From NCBI RefSeq assembly GCF_030264295.1, contig NZ_CP127173.1, positions 7,819,501 to 7,883,500 of the forward strand: DNA of 64,000 bases, written 5' to 3'. The notes below the pieces were generated by a model. That model saw only the letters and a list, made by a program, of their open reading frames with translations. It was not told where the DNA came from and ran no database searches. The position numbers were made by a program, and so were the translations under genes. Below, piece after piece: positions 54,351 through 63,425 of this stretch; position 1 is the stretch's first letter; every line of letters begins with the position of its first letter. The stretch comes from Amycolatopsis nalaikhensis (GTDB lineage: Bacteria > Actinomycetota > Actinomycetes > Mycobacteriales > Pseudonocardiaceae).

Positions 54351-54695
54351 GTGACGGCGACGAACGGGGCGGGTCGGCCGTGCCGGTTCTGCGGAGGAGT
54401 GCGCGGCCCGCGGGTGCCGGGCAAGGAGGGGCCGATCTGCCTCGACTGCGTCCGGGCGGGCCTGAGGGTGGCCCGCGACGGAGCGGACCGCCAGACCACG
54501 GCGGGCGACGTCCTGGCGGCGGTGACATCGCCCTTGGCGGCGGTGTGCGAGTTCTGCGGCCGCCGGGAGAGGCGGACGTTCCTGGGCTTGCGGCGGCCGT
54601 TGCTGCGGGTGGACTGCGCGGCCCGGGACGCGGTGATCTGCGTGGACTGCCTGGACCACGCGGGTGATGTGCTGAACCTGGCCCTGCGCCACTGA
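54351..54695 (+). CDS. Double ClpX-C4-like zinc-finger protein
   Basis: This 114-aa protein has two four-cysteine sites: Cys11-x2-Cys14 with Cys30-x2-Cys33, and Cys66-x2-Cys69 with Cys97-x2-Cys100. The CRFCGG...ICLDCV pattern resembles the ClpX N-terminal zinc-binding domain, but no AAA+ part is present. It may bind an adaptor or protein partner; the function is unknown. GTG 54351 follows GGAGGAGG. It is divergent from the antiporter operon. Confidence 0.72.
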   Translation: MTATNGAGRPCRFCGGVRGPRVPGKEGPICLDCVRAGLRVARDGADRQTTAGDVLAAVTSPLAAVCEFCGRRERRTFLGLRRPLLRVDCAARDAVICVDCLDHAGDVLNLALRH

Positions 54696-54843
54696 GGGTG
54701 CTTGCGCAGCGGTGAAGGCTGCGGGATCGGCAGGCGCGGGCATTACCGGGCGCCGTCGCCCCGGGCTGCGCGAGCAAGTGCCGAACGTTGCGCTGCGTGA
54801 CCGGCGGGGTTTCCCCTCACTCCACCCGGGGTAGCCGGACGCC

Positions 54844-56175
54844 ATGACGTCCACGCACGGGAACCTCAAGCGGACCGAGCCGGTGACCGCGTCGGTCGCC
54901 GAAACCCTGCGGGTCGCCGTCGAGGTGGCGCTGCCTACGCTGGCCGGGGGTGTGATCAAGCGCCGTCCGGCCGCCATGGCCGTCGCCGAGAAGCTGCGGT
55001 TCGACCGGCCCGCCGTCAAGCTGCTGCGGCAGCTTCGCGCCCGCCACCACGGGCGGCCGCTCAAGCTGCGCGTTCCCGGCCGGTCCGTCGAACTCGCGCT
55101 GTCCGGTGCCGATGTCGGGACCCTGCTGGCCGGGGCGCCGACGCCGTTCAGTCCGTCCACAAGGGAGAAACGCGCCGCGCTCGGCCACTTCCAGCCACAC
55201 GGGGTGCTGATCTCGGACGCCGCCGATCGGCGCTCGCGCCGCCGGTTCACCGAAGCCGTGCTCGAGCCCGGCCGTCCGCTGCACGAGCTCGCCGCGCCGT
55301 TCGCCAAGGTCGTCGCGGACGAAACCGCCGTCCTGCTCAGCGAAGCCACCCACGACGGCGAGCTGACCTGGGATGCCTTCAACGTCGCCTGGTGGCGGCT
55401 CGTCCGGCGCCTGGTGCTCGGCACCGCCGCCCGCGACGACGACGAACTCACCGACCTCCTCGCGCGCCTGCGGCTCGACGCGAACTGGGCCTACCTGCAC
55501 CCGCGGCGCAAGCACGTCCACGCGCGCTTCCGCGACCGGCTGACCGCGCACCTCGGCCGCGCCGAGCCGGGCAGCCTGGCGGCGGCGATCGCCGAGGCCG
55601 GGGACGACGGCACCGCGGCCGACCAGGTGGCGCACTGGCTGTTCGCCTTCGACGCGGCGGGCATGGTCGCCTTCCGCACCCTGGCCCTGCTGGCCACCCA
55701 CCCGGCGGCACTGGACCGCGCCCGCGCCGACCTCGGCGACGCCGACCCCGCCGAACCGCACCAGCTGAGCTACCTGCGCGCGTGCGTGCTGGACACCGTC
55801 CGGCTCTGGCCGACCACGCCGATGCTGCTGCGCGAGACCACCGAGGAAACGTCCTGGGGTCCGGCCGGCACGACCGTCCTGATCTTCACCCCGTTCTTCC
55901 ACCGCGACGCCGACCTCGACTACGCCGACCGCTTCGAGCCCGACATCTGGCTCGACGGCCGCGCCGAGGGGAACCCCGCGTTGGTCCCGTTCAGCGCGGG
56001 CCCCGCCGTCTGCCCCGGCCGCGACCTCGTGCAGTTCTGCGTGAGCACCCTGCTCGCGAACCTGGTGCGCGACCACGGTTTCGAGCAGGCGTCCGGCCCG
56101 GTGCTGGCCCCGGACCGGACGCTGCCCGCTACCTTGGACAACTTCCACCTGAAGTTCCACCTGTTCCCGGCCTGA
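54844..56175 (+). CDS. Cytochrome P450 with divergent signature motifs
   Basis: This 443-aa protein has P450 layout with the haem-thiolate loop PFSAGPAVCPGRDLV (Cys390). Three consensus positions differ. The K-helix ExxR reads DTVR (Asp317-Arg320). The I-helix reads AAGMVAF with no Thr/acid pair for oxygen activation (Ala272-Phe277). The Arg two residues before Cys390 is Ala. Absence of the I-helix Thr is seen in peroxygenase- or substrate-assisted P450s. No ferredoxin or reductase gene is adjacent. It is monocistronic, ending in a strong inverted repeat. Confidence 0.85.
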   Translation: MTSTHGNLKRTEPVTASVAETLRVAVEVALPTLAGGVIKRRPAAMAVAEKLRFDRPAVKLLRQLRARHHGRPLKLRVPGRSVELALSGADVGTLLAGAPTPFSPSTREKRAALGHFQPHGVLISDAADRRSRRRFTEAVLEPGRPLHELAAPFAKVVADETAVLLSEATHDGELTWDAFNVAWWRLVRRLVLGTAARDDDELTDLLARLRLDANWAYLHPRRKHVHARFRDRLTAHLGRAEPGSLAAAIAEAGDDGTAADQVAHWLFAFDAAGMVAFRTLALLATHPAALDRARADLGDADPAEPHQLSYLRACVLDTVRLWPTTPMLLRETTEETSWGPAGTTVLIFTPFFHRDADLDYADRFEPDIWLDGRAEGNPALVPFSAGPAVCPGRDLVQFCVSTLLANLVRDHGFEQASGPVLAPDRTLPATLDNFHLKFHLFPA

Positions 56176-56176
56176 A

Positions 56177-56261
56177 GCGCCCCAATGTGGCCTTCGGTGC
56201 GTCAGACGCACCGAAGGCCGCCTTGGGTGCGTCAGACGCAACCAAGGCCACATTGGGGCGC
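56177..56261. repeat. Perfect inverted repeat enclosing two 30-bp-pitch units (family 3)
   Basis: Outer arms of 18 bp (56177-56194 and 56244-56261) are exact reverse complements, beginning GCGCCCCAATGTGG. Inside are two hairpins, each GGTGCGTC-A-GACGC, at 56196 and 56226, exactly 30 bp apart. It fills the gap between convergent P450 and rhamnosidase genes and is likely a bidirectional terminator. Confidence 0.8.
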
Positions 56262-56271
56262 GCTGGTCAGG

Positions 56272-59200
56272 TCACGCCGGAGCCGTGAAGACGTACGAAC
56301 CCGACGGGACGAAGTACGTCCCCGGCGACGACGGCACCGCTTCCGGCGGCGCCACCACCGAGCCCGGCTGGGCCGTCGGCACCTGGACCGTCGCCGAGCT
56401 GCCCGCCGGGACCGTCACCCGGAGCGTCAGCCTCCCGGCCGAGACCGACCAGTCGCTGACCGCGCCGCCGTACGGCGTTTCGTACGACGACTTCGCCGAC
56501 GTCAACCCACCGCCCGGGCTCGGCGCGATCCGCAGGGCCGCGTAGCCCGGGGCCGCCGGGGCGAGCCCGCCGACCGAGCGGTACAGGAAGTCGCCCACCG
56601 AACCGAGACCGTAGTGGTTGAACGAGTTCATCCCGGGGTCGTTGAACGAGCCGTCCGGCTTGATGCCGTCCCAGCGCTCCCAGATCGTCGTCGCGCCGTG
56701 GCCGATCATGTAGCCCCAGCCGGGGAAGTCCGGCTGCAGCAGCACCTGGTACGCGACGTCGGCGTGGCCGTGCGCGGCCAGCACCGGCAGCAGGTTCTCC
56801 ACGCCGAGGAAGCCGACGCTGAGGTGCCCGCCCGCCGCCGCGACCCGCCCGGCCAGCTTGTCCGCCGCGGGCTGGACCAGGGAAGCGGGCAGCAGCCCGA
56901 ACGCCAGCGCGAGCACGTACCCCGTCTGGGAGTTCGAGCCGATCGTGCCGTCGGGCGCGACGAACCGGTTCGTGAACGCCGCCCCGACCTGGTCGGCCAG
57001 CGTCCCGTACTTCTCCGCTTCGGCCGTGTGGCCGGTCGCCGCCGCCATCCGCGACACCAGCCGTGACGACCACGCGAAGAACGCGGTCGAGATCAGGTCC
57101 TGCGCCGTGTTGTCGTTGACGTTCAACCAGTCCCCGTAGGTCTGGTGGTTCCGGATCAGGTCGGCGCCGGACGTCGAGCGCAGGTACTCGACCCACTTGA
57201 CCATCGCGGCGAAGTGCTCGTCGATCACACCGGTGTCGCCGTACCGCTGCCACAGCGTGTAGGGCACGATGACGCCAGCGTCGCCCCAGCCCGCCGTGCC
57301 CGAGCCGCCCAGCACGTCCGGGGCGACGTCGGTGAACGAGCCGTCCGCGTGCTGCGCGTCCACCAGGTCGTCGCTGAACTTGCCGAGGAAGTTCGCCACG
57401 TCGAGGTTGAACGTCGAGGTTCCGGCGAAGATGCCGATGTCGCCGGTCCAGCCGAGCCGCTCGTCGCGCTGCGGGCAGTCGCTCGGCACCGACAGCATGT
57501 TCGAGCGCTCACCCCAGAGGATGTTGTGCTGCAACTGGTTCACCAGCGCGTTCGACGTCGTGAACGTGCCCGTCTGCGCGCCCGAGGTCCACATCGCCCG
57601 GCCGGTCAGCGTGGCCGCGGTCGGGGCCGAGGGCAGTCCGGACAGCTCGACGTACCGGTAGCCGTGCACGGTGAACCGCGGCTCGTACGTCTCCGCGCCG
57701 CCGGTGCCCGCCAGCGTGAACCGGTCGGTGGCCTGCGCCGCGCGCAGGTTCGTCGTGTAGATCGTGCCGTCCGGGTTGAGCACCTCGGCGTGCCGCACGG
57801 TCACCGTGGTGCCCGCCGGGCCGGTCACCGACAGCCGGTCCCGGCCGTTGAAGTTCTGGCCGAGGTCGGCCACCCAGACGCCGGGCTTCGGCTGGGTCCA
57901 GGCGACGGGCTTGAACTCCTGCTGCACGGTGACGCCGTTGTCCACTTGGGACACCAGGTTCGGTTTGGCGCCACTCCGAACGCGGGGGGCGGCCCAGCCG
58001 CGGTCGTCGAAACCGGGCTTGTCCCAGCCCGCCACCGCGAGCCGCGCGTCGTAGGTTTCGCCCTGGTAGAGATCGTCGGCGCGGATCGGCCCGGTGCCCG
58101 CCTTCCAGGTGCCGTCGGTCGCGATCGTGGTGCTCGTCCCGTCGGTGAAGGTCAGCCGCAGCTGCGCGGAGTACCACGGTTCGGTCCCGTACTTCTGGCT
58201 CCCGGCGATGCCGACGCTGCCGGAGTACCAGCCGTTGCCGACCAGCGCGCCGAGCACGTTCTCCCCGGCCCGGATCTGCCCGGTGACGTCGGAAACCCGG
58301 TACTGGACGCGTTTCGCGTAGTCGGTCCAGCCGGGCGCGAGCACCTCGGCACCGACCTTGACGCCGTTGAGGTGCGTCTCCTGCAGCCCGAGCGCGGTGG
58401 TGAGCAGCCGCGCGCTCGCGACCGGCTTCGCCACGGTGAAGCTCTTGCGCAGCAGGGGAGCGGGGGCGCTCACGGCGACGTTCGCGCCCCACGGACCGGT
58501 GCCGTACGCGGTCAGCGACTTCGCCGTGGGCCACGAGCTGTCGTCGAAGCCACGTTCCTGCCAGCCGTCCGGGCCGGTCTGGCTCGCCTTCCACGAGCCG
58601 TCGGTGACGATGGTCGGTCCATTCGGGACAGTCAGCTTGGCGACCGTCCCGGCGGGACTTTGCGAGGTGTTCTCGGTGCTGATCGCGACGGTGTTCGCGC
58701 CCGCCGTCAGCAGGCTGCCGACCTCGACGACGGCGGCCGTCTTCCACGAGTCCGTGACGCGCGGGGAGTCGCTGACGCGGGTGCCGTTGACCCACACGGT
58801 CGCGGTGTCGTCGCCGGTCACGACCAAGGTCGCCGAGGACGGCGCCGCGGTGAGGTCGAAGGTCTTCCGGAAGAACCGCGTCGACGCCGGGACACCGCCG
58901 AGCGGGTCGCCCTCCGGGTACCAGATCCAGTTCGCGCCCGCGAGGTCGGGCCCGGCGGTGGCGCGGCCGAGGAACGCGCCCGTCCACTCGGTCGCCGGGG
59001 CGCGCAACGCGGTTTCGAAGCGCTGCACCGGGCTCCAGCCGCTCATCCGGCCTTCGCCGTCCCAGACGCGCACGCGCCAGGTGTACGCGGTGAGCGAGCC
59101 GAGTGCCGGGCCGCTGTAGGCGACGTCGGCCTGTTTCGCGGACGTGACGCGCCCGCTGTCCCAGACGTCGGAATCGCCCGCGGACACCACGATCTGGTAC

Positions 59201-59916
59201 GCCGACTGCCGTTGCTGCGGGGCCGAGGACGCCAGCTTCCAGCCGAACCGCGGCTGCGCCGGGTCGACGCCGAGGGGGTTCACCCGGTTCCCGACCGTGG
59301 CGCTCGCGACCGAAAGCGGTGTCGGCGTCGACGGGCTCGGCGTGCCGACGCGGGTGCCCCACGGCGCGGTGCCGTAGGCGCCGAGATCCGCGGCGGCGGC
59401 CCAGGTCCCGTCGGCGAAGCCGGGCTGCTCCCAGCCTTCCGGCGCGGTCGCCGCGCTCTTCCAGCCGCTGCCGGTGGTCAGGTCGGTGGTGCCGGAGCCG
59501 GTGGTGACCCGCAGCCGCCCGAGCAGCCCGGCCGGGCCACCGGCGTTGCGGACCGCGACGGCGAGGGTGTTGACGCCCGGGGTCAGGGCGGGCCGGAGGT
59601 CGACGGACAACGCCGTGCGCCACGCGTCCGCGGTCCGGGCCGACGAGGCCAGCGGCGTCCCGTTGAGCCAGACGTCGGTGGTGTCGTCGCCGGTCACGAC
59701 GAACCGGGCGTCGCTGACGGTTCCGGCGGGGACGGTGAACGTCGTGCGGAAGTACCGGGTGGCCGCCGCGGCGGTGCCTTCCGGGTACCAGATCCAGTGC
59801 GCGCCGGTCAGCTCCACCGGCGGCGCGGCGCCGGCCGGAGGAACCGCGGCGGCCGAAAGGACCAGGATCGCGGCGAGCGTCGTGGTGGTCGTGCGCCAAA
59901 GCTTGGAGGGCAGCAT
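56272..59916 (-). CDS. Secreted alpha-L-rhamnosidase (GH78)
   Basis: This 1214-aa exported protein starts at ATG 59916 behind AGGGAG, with a Sec signal peptide (LAAILVLSAAAVPPAGA then APP). Two N-terminal WIWYPEG-type beta-sandwich (PA14/carbohydrate-binding-like) modules flank an Ig-like region (about 30-420). The Bac_rhamnosid N domain and the GH78 barrel follow (about 750-1130) with SVPSDCPQRDERLGWTGD carrying the acidic catalytic pair, and HGATTIWERWDG with the later Glu. It removes terminal rhamnose from plant or bacterial glycans outside the cell. It is divergent from an arabinofuranosidase, with palindromic operators between. Confidence 0.93.
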   Translation of the reverse strand: MLPSKLWRTTTTTLAAILVLSAAAVPPAGAAPPVELTGAHWIWYPEGTAAAATRYFRTTFTVPAGTVSDARFVVTGDDTTDVWLNGTPLASSARTADAWRTALSVDLRPALTPGVNTLAVAVRNAGGPAGLLGRLRVTTGSGTTDLTTGSGWKSAATAPEGWEQPGFADGTWAAAADLGAYGTAPWGTRVGTPSPSTPTPLSVASATVGNRVNPLGVDPAQPRFGWKLASSAPQQRQSAYQIVVSAGDSDVWDSGRVTSAKQADVAYSGPALGSLTAYTWRVRVWDGEGRMSGWSPVQRFETALRAPATEWTGAFLGRATAGPDLAGANWIWYPEGDPLGGVPASTRFFRKTFDLTAAPSSATLVVTGDDTATVWVNGTRVSDSPRVTDSWKTAAVVEVGSLLTAGANTVAISTENTSQSPAGTVAKLTVPNGPTIVTDGSWKASQTGPDGWQERGFDDSSWPTAKSLTAYGTGPWGANVAVSAPAPLLRKSFTVAKPVASARLLTTALGLQETHLNGVKVGAEVLAPGWTDYAKRVQYRVSDVTGQIRAGENVLGALVGNGWYSGSVGIAGSQKYGTEPWYSAQLRLTFTDGTSTTIATDGTWKAGTGPIRADDLYQGETYDARLAVAGWDKPGFDDRGWAAPRVRSGAKPNLVSQVDNGVTVQQEFKPVAWTQPKPGVWVADLGQNFNGRDRLSVTGPAGTTVTVRHAEVLNPDGTIYTTNLRAAQATDRFTLAGTGGAETYEPRFTVHGYRYVELSGLPSAPTAATLTGRAMWTSGAQTGTFTTSNALVNQLQHNILWGERSNMLSVPSDCPQRDERLGWTGDIGIFAGTSTFNLDVANFLGKFSDDLVDAQHADGSFTDVAPDVLGGSGTAGWGDAGVIVPYTLWQRYGDTGVIDEHFAAMVKWVEYLRSTSGADLIRNHQTYGDWLNVNDNTAQDLISTAFFAWSSRLVSRMAAATGHTAEAEKYGTLADQVGAAFTNRFVAPDGTIGSNSQTGYVLALAFGLLPASLVQPAADKLAGRVAAAGGHLSVGFLGVENLLPVLAAHGHADVAYQVLLQPDFPGWGYMIGHGATTIWERWDGIKPDGSFNDPGMNSFNHYGLGSVGDFLYRSVGGLAPAAPGYAALRIAPSPGGGLTSAKSSYETPYGGAVSDWSVSAGRLTLRVTVPAGSSATVQVPTAQPGSVVAPPEAVPSSPGTYFVPSGSYVFTAPA

Positions 59917-59950
59917 ACGGGCTCCCTGGTGGCGGGGATGAGGCGACGAT

Positions 59951-59963
59951 TTGAACGTTTCAA
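59951..59963. promoter_or_regulatory. Palindromic operator upstream of the rhamnosidase gene
   Basis: TTGAA-CGT-TTCAA lies 35 bases upstream of the rhamnosidase start. TGAAACGTTTCA-like palindromes are typical LacI-family sites. A second inverted repeat, CGTGA-CTGTAA-TCACG, follows at 59977-59992. The regulator is not in the window. Confidence 0.5.
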
Positions 59964-60060
59964 GCTGAACGTGATACGTGACTGTAATCACGAACTCACA
60001 CGTTGGCAATACTCCACCGGGGCGCACGGCTGGTGAATGGCCGCGACGGATGCCCTGATT

Positions 60061-60076
60061 CCTAAATCGTTTTAGG
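60061..60076. promoter_or_regulatory. Palindrome in the divergent glycosidase promoter region
   Basis: CCTAAA-TCGT-TTTAGG is a perfect 6+4+6 inverted repeat midway between the divergent rhamnosidase and arabinofuranosidase genes, resembling LacI- or ROK-type sugar operators. It could serve either gene. Confidence 0.5.
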
Positions 60077-60146
60077 TCACGACGCTGTCCGTTTTGCGCC
60101 TGATGGGAGCGTTGACGAAACCGGAGCCGATCTGGATAGTGCTCGC

Positions 60147-60160
60147 TGGTAACGCTCACA
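60147..60160. promoter_or_regulatory. Degenerate LacI-type site upstream of the arabinofuranosidase gene
   Basis: TGGTAACGCTCACA matches 11 of 14 positions of the perfect palindrome at 60214-60227. It lies 28 bases before the start codon. Paired sites 67 bp apart would fit looping repression. Confidence 0.4.
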
Positions 60161-60187
60161 TCATTCGGCCAAGCCATGGAGGCTTTT

Positions 60188-61744
60188 ATGTCTCAACGCC
60201 GAGACGGCAAGAATGTTAGCGCTAACAATATCCGGAAGATTCTGCTCGCCTTGGCCGGTGTCGCGGCACTGGCGCTCACGAGCTTGACGACCGCGTCGAC
60301 GGCCTCGGCAGCCGCGTCGCTGCCGTGCGACATCTACGGGGCCGCGGGGACGCCGTGCGTGGCCGCGCACAGCACCACGCGGGCCCTCTACGCCGCCTAC
60401 AACGGCCCGCTCTACCAGGTCCAGCGCGCGTCCGACGGCGCGAAGACGAACATCGGCCTGCTCGCGACCGGCGGCTACGCCAACGCGGCGGCGCAGGATT
60501 CCTTCTGCGCGGGCACGACCTGCCTGATCACCCAGCTCTACGACCAGTCGCCGCGGCACAACGACCTGACGATCGAAGGTCCCGGCGGCGCGGGCGGGCA
60601 GGACACCGGTGTGCCCGCGGACGCCCTGCCGGTGACCGCGGGCGGCCACCAGGTCTACGGCGCCTCGTTCTCCGGCCGGATGGGCTACCGCGACAACTCG
60701 ACCTCCGGCGTCGCGAGGAACGGCCAGCCCGAGGGCATGTACATGATCACCTCCGGCACGCACGTCAACGGGGCCTGCTGCTTCGACTACGGCAACGCCG
60801 AAACGAACAACCAGGACACCGGCAACGGTCACATGGACGCGCTCAACTTCGGCACCGAATGCTGGTTCCAGCCCTGCTACGGCCCGGGCCCGTGGGTGCA
60901 GGCCGACCTGGAGAACGGGCTGTTCCAGTCGAGTGCCGGCGGCAGCCAGAACCCGGCGAACACCGGGATCTCGGCCCCGTTCGTCACGGCCCTGCTGAAG
61001 AACAACGGGCAGAACTTCTTCGCGCTCAAGGACGGCAACGCCCAGTCCGGCGGGCTCCGCACGACGTATTCCGGGCCGGAGCCGACGCGGGCCGGGTACT
61101 CGCCGATGCACCAGGAGGGCGCGATCGTGCTGGGCACCGGCGGCGACAACAGCAACGGCTCGATCGGGTCGTTCTTCGAAGGCGTGATGACCGCCGGGCT
61201 GCCCACCGACGCGGCGGACAACGCGGTGCAGGCGAACGTCGTCTCGGTCGGCTACGGCGGCCCCACCGGCGTCACCGGCTCCCTGGCGCCGAGTTCGGAG
61301 ATCTCGCTGCGGGCGACCACCGCGTGCTGCACGAGTGACTACCTGCGGCACCAGAACAACAACGCGGTGATCTCCACCGTCAGCTCCACTTTGGACAAGA
61401 ACGATGCCACCTGGATCGTCCGGAAGGGACTCGCGGACGCCTCCTGCGTGTCGTTCGAGTCCCGGAACTACCCCGGGGACTTCCTGCGCCACTTCAACTT
61501 CCAGGTCTACCGGCAGCCGATGGACGGCAGCGCGGCCTTCCGCGCGGACGCGACGTTCTGCCCGGTCGCCGGGAAGAGCGGGCAGGGCACGTCGTTCCGG
61601 TCGTACAACTACCCCGGGAAGTACCTGCGGCACTACAACAACACGGTGTACATCGCCGACACCAGCGGCACTCATGCCTTCGACAGCGCGGCGTCCTACA
61701 ACGACGACGTCAGCTGGGCGGTCGCTCAGCCCTGGGCGCCCTGA
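60188..61744 (+). CDS. Secreted alpha-L-arabinofuranosidase B (GH54 with CBM42)
   Basis: This 518-aa protein starts at ATG 60188, six bases after GGAGG. A Sec signal peptide ends near TASTASAAAS. The GH54 catalytic domain (about 48-380) begins SLPCDIYGAAGTPCVAAHST and includes LYDQSPRHNDL, EGMYMITSGTHVNGACCFDY and NFGTECWF. The C-terminal CBM42 arabinose-binding trefoil (about 385-515) has repeated blocks SFESRNYPGDFLRHFNFQVY and SFRSYNYPGKYLRHYNNTVY. It releases arabinose from arabinan or arabinoxylan. A LacI-type palindrome sits inside its first codons. Confidence 0.95.
   Translation: MSQRRDGKNVSANNIRKILLALAGVAALALTSLTTASTASAAASLPCDIYGAAGTPCVAAHSTTRALYAAYNGPLYQVQRASDGAKTNIGLLATGGYANAAAQDSFCAGTTCLITQLYDQSPRHNDLTIEGPGGAGGQDTGVPADALPVTAGGHQVYGASFSGRMGYRDNSTSGVARNGQPEGMYMITSGTHVNGACCFDYGNAETNNQDTGNGHMDALNFGTECWFQPCYGPGPWVQADLENGLFQSSAGGSQNPANTGISAPFVTALLKNNGQNFFALKDGNAQSGGLRTTYSGPEPTRAGYSPMHQEGAIVLGTGGDNSNGSIGSFFEGVMTAGLPTDAADNAVQANVVSVGYGGPTGVTGSLAPSSEISLRATTACCTSDYLRHQNNNAVISTVSSTLDKNDATWIVRKGLADASCVSFESRNYPGDFLRHFNFQVYRQPMDGSAAFRADATFCPVAGKSGQGTSFRSYNYPGKYLRHYNNTVYIADTSGTHAFDSAASYNDDVSWAVAQPWAP
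60214..60227. promoter_or_regulatory. LacI-type operator inside the arabinofuranosidase coding start
   Basis: TGTTAGCGCTAACA is a perfect 14-bp palindrome overlapping codons 9-14 of the gene. It has the CG-centred form of LacI-family operators. Its place downstream of the start suggests a transcription roadblock or looping with the site at 60147. Confidence 0.65.
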
Positions 61745-63033
61745 CGCCGCCGGATCCGCAGGACCGCGGTGACGGCCGCCGCGCCCAGCAGGACCAGGGC
61801 GAGCGGGAGCACCGTGGGCAGCCACGGCCAGGCCCGGCCTTCGAACACGACGCCGTCGGTGGGCAGCTCGAGGACCTTCGCGGTCCACCGGGCGGTCGCC
61901 ACGTCGGTGCGGCGCGAGAGCGCGCTCACCGCGGTGTCGTAGGCGAAGCCGGGCCGGTCGTGGACGTACTCCGGGGCCGGTCCGCCCGGCGGCGGGGTGA
62001 TCCCGCGCGTCGAGCCGGGCACGATCAGCCGGTCGAGGCCCGGCGCGTCGGCGAGGCTCGCGCGGGGCAGGAACGTCAGCCCGTGCCGCGACCGGACCGG
62101 CGCGCCGTCGGCGCTCACGGCCAGGGTGCGCGAGGACAACGACTGGCCCTGGGTGTCGAACACCGACGCGAGTTCGATCTCGCCGACGCCGTGGGTGAGC
62201 AGGACCCCGATCTCGTCCGGGTTCCAGCGGAAGGCGGCGTTGACGATCGCGGCCGCGTCCGGCATCGACGCGGCGGGCGTCACCGGCACCGCGGTGCCGT
62301 ACCGGCGCCAGCCGATGGCCGTCGCGGCGTCGGCGGCCACCGCGGACCCGGCCAGGCGTTCGACCCAGTGCAGCGTGCCGTCGACGCCGGAGAGGATCCC
62401 GGCGGTGGTGACGACGTCGCCGTCGTCGACGAACCGCTGCCCGCGCACCCACTGCACGGCCGGGTACTGGTCGGCCCAGGTGTCGACCTTCAGCCAGTGC
62501 GCGGTGGCCGGGCGGCCGTCGAGCAGCCCCGCCGAGGCGAGCACGCCGGCGCCGTTGCAGACGCTCAGCAGCTTCGCGCCGCGCCCGGCCTGTTCCCGCA
62601 GCCACGTTTTGACGACGTCGGTGCTCGGCTCGCCGACGTCCGGCAGGGCCGGGACGACGACCAGGTCCGGCGCCTTCGGGCCGAGCCGGGTGGCGAGGTC
62701 GGCGAAGCTCAGGTCGGGCACGAGGTCGAGCCCGCCGGTGAGCGGCTTCGGCGCCCGCTCCGGCGCGACCGTGTAGACGTTGAACCGGCCGGTCGTCGCG
62801 AGGATCTCGTAGGGTGCCAGCACATCGGAGACGACGGCGCCCTCCTGGCCGACGAGGACCACGGCGGTCGGCTTGGCCGGGTCGTGGGGGAGCGGCGGGG
62901 CCGCGGGAGCCGGGCGGTCCGGTCCCGGCGTGTAGAGCGCGCCGAACGCCGAGAGCGCGGAGACGGTCGCGCCGACGGCGGGAACCGCCAGCACCACCAG
63001 GACGATCGCGAACCACTTCAGGACGGTCCGCAT
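61726..63033 (-). CDS. Membrane-anchored DJ-1/PfpI (GATase1-like) protein
   Basis: This 435-aa protein has an N-terminal anchor helix (FAIVLVVLAVPAVGATVSAL, 8-27) and a C-terminal helix (LPTVLPLALVLLGAAAVTAV). The extracytoplasmic part has a DJ-1/PfpI domain (about 52-215) with nucleophile-elbow Cys159 in LLSVCNGAGVLASAGLLDGR and DDGDVVTTAGILSGVDG, like AraC-linked GATase1 domains but without a DNA-binding part. A second domain of unclear type covers 240-400. It overlaps the arabinofuranosidase 3' end by 19 bp and follows the next gene by 2 bp, forming a two-gene operon. Confidence 0.78.
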   Translation of the reverse strand: MRTVLKWFAIVLVVLAVPAVGATVSALSAFGALYTPGPDRPAPAAPPLPHDPAKPTAVVLVGQEGAVVSDVLAPYEILATTGRFNVYTVAPERAPKPLTGGLDLVPDLSFADLATRLGPKAPDLVVVPALPDVGEPSTDVVKTWLREQAGRGAKLLSVCNGAGVLASAGLLDGRPATAHWLKVDTWADQYPAVQWVRGQRFVDDGDVVTTAGILSGVDGTLHWVERLAGSAVAADAATAIGWRRYGTAVPVTPAASMPDAAAIVNAAFRWNPDEIGVLLTHGVGEIELASVFDTQGQSLSSRTLAVSADGAPVRSRHGLTFLPRASLADAPGLDRLIVPGSTRGITPPPGGPAPEYVHDRPGFAYDTAVSALSRRTDVATARWTAKVLELPTDGVVFEGRAWPWLPTVLPLALVLLGAAAVTAVLRIRRRQGAQG

Positions 63034-63035
63034 GA

Positions 63036-63425
63036 TCAGTGCCAGTACTCGGCGCGGCGCCAGACCATGGCCGCCAGCATCAGCGGGAACATGACCACGT
63101 GCCCGGCGACCATCAGGGCGCCGCCCGAGAGCGCGCCCAGCCAGTACGGCACGAGCAGCACCACGAACGGCAGGTACATCACGGCGGCCATCTCGGTGAT
63201 CCGCGGCCACGAGTGCTTGCGCAGGGCCATCGCGGCGACCATGGCGACGGTCATGTTCGTGGCCATGACGAGCGCGTCGAGGTCGGGCCGGACCAGCCAG
63301 GCGGCCGGCCACAGCGGGCCGAGCGCGACCATGCCGATGAGCATGGCGGCGACCATTTCGACGTAGTGACCGGTGAAGCGGGCGAGTTTACGAGCGGTGG
63401 TCCGCGTCGGTGCGGTGGTGGTCAT
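63036..63425 (-). CDS. Small four-helix membrane protein
   Basis: This 129-aa protein has four hydrophobic helices, with YVEMVAAMLIGMVALGPLWP and AALSG-like small-residue stretches, and a Met-rich third segment. I do not assign a family. It directly precedes the membrane GATase1 gene (2-bp gap) and follows a response regulator by 78 bp, so a membrane-stress or signalling operon is possible. Confidence 0.65.
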   Translation of the reverse strand: MTTTAPTRTTARKLARFTGHYVEMVAAMLIGMVALGPLWPAAWLVRPDLDALVMATNMTVAMVAAMALRKHSWPRITEMAAVMYLPFVVLLVPYWLGALSGGALMVAGHVVMFPLMLAAMVWRRAEYWH

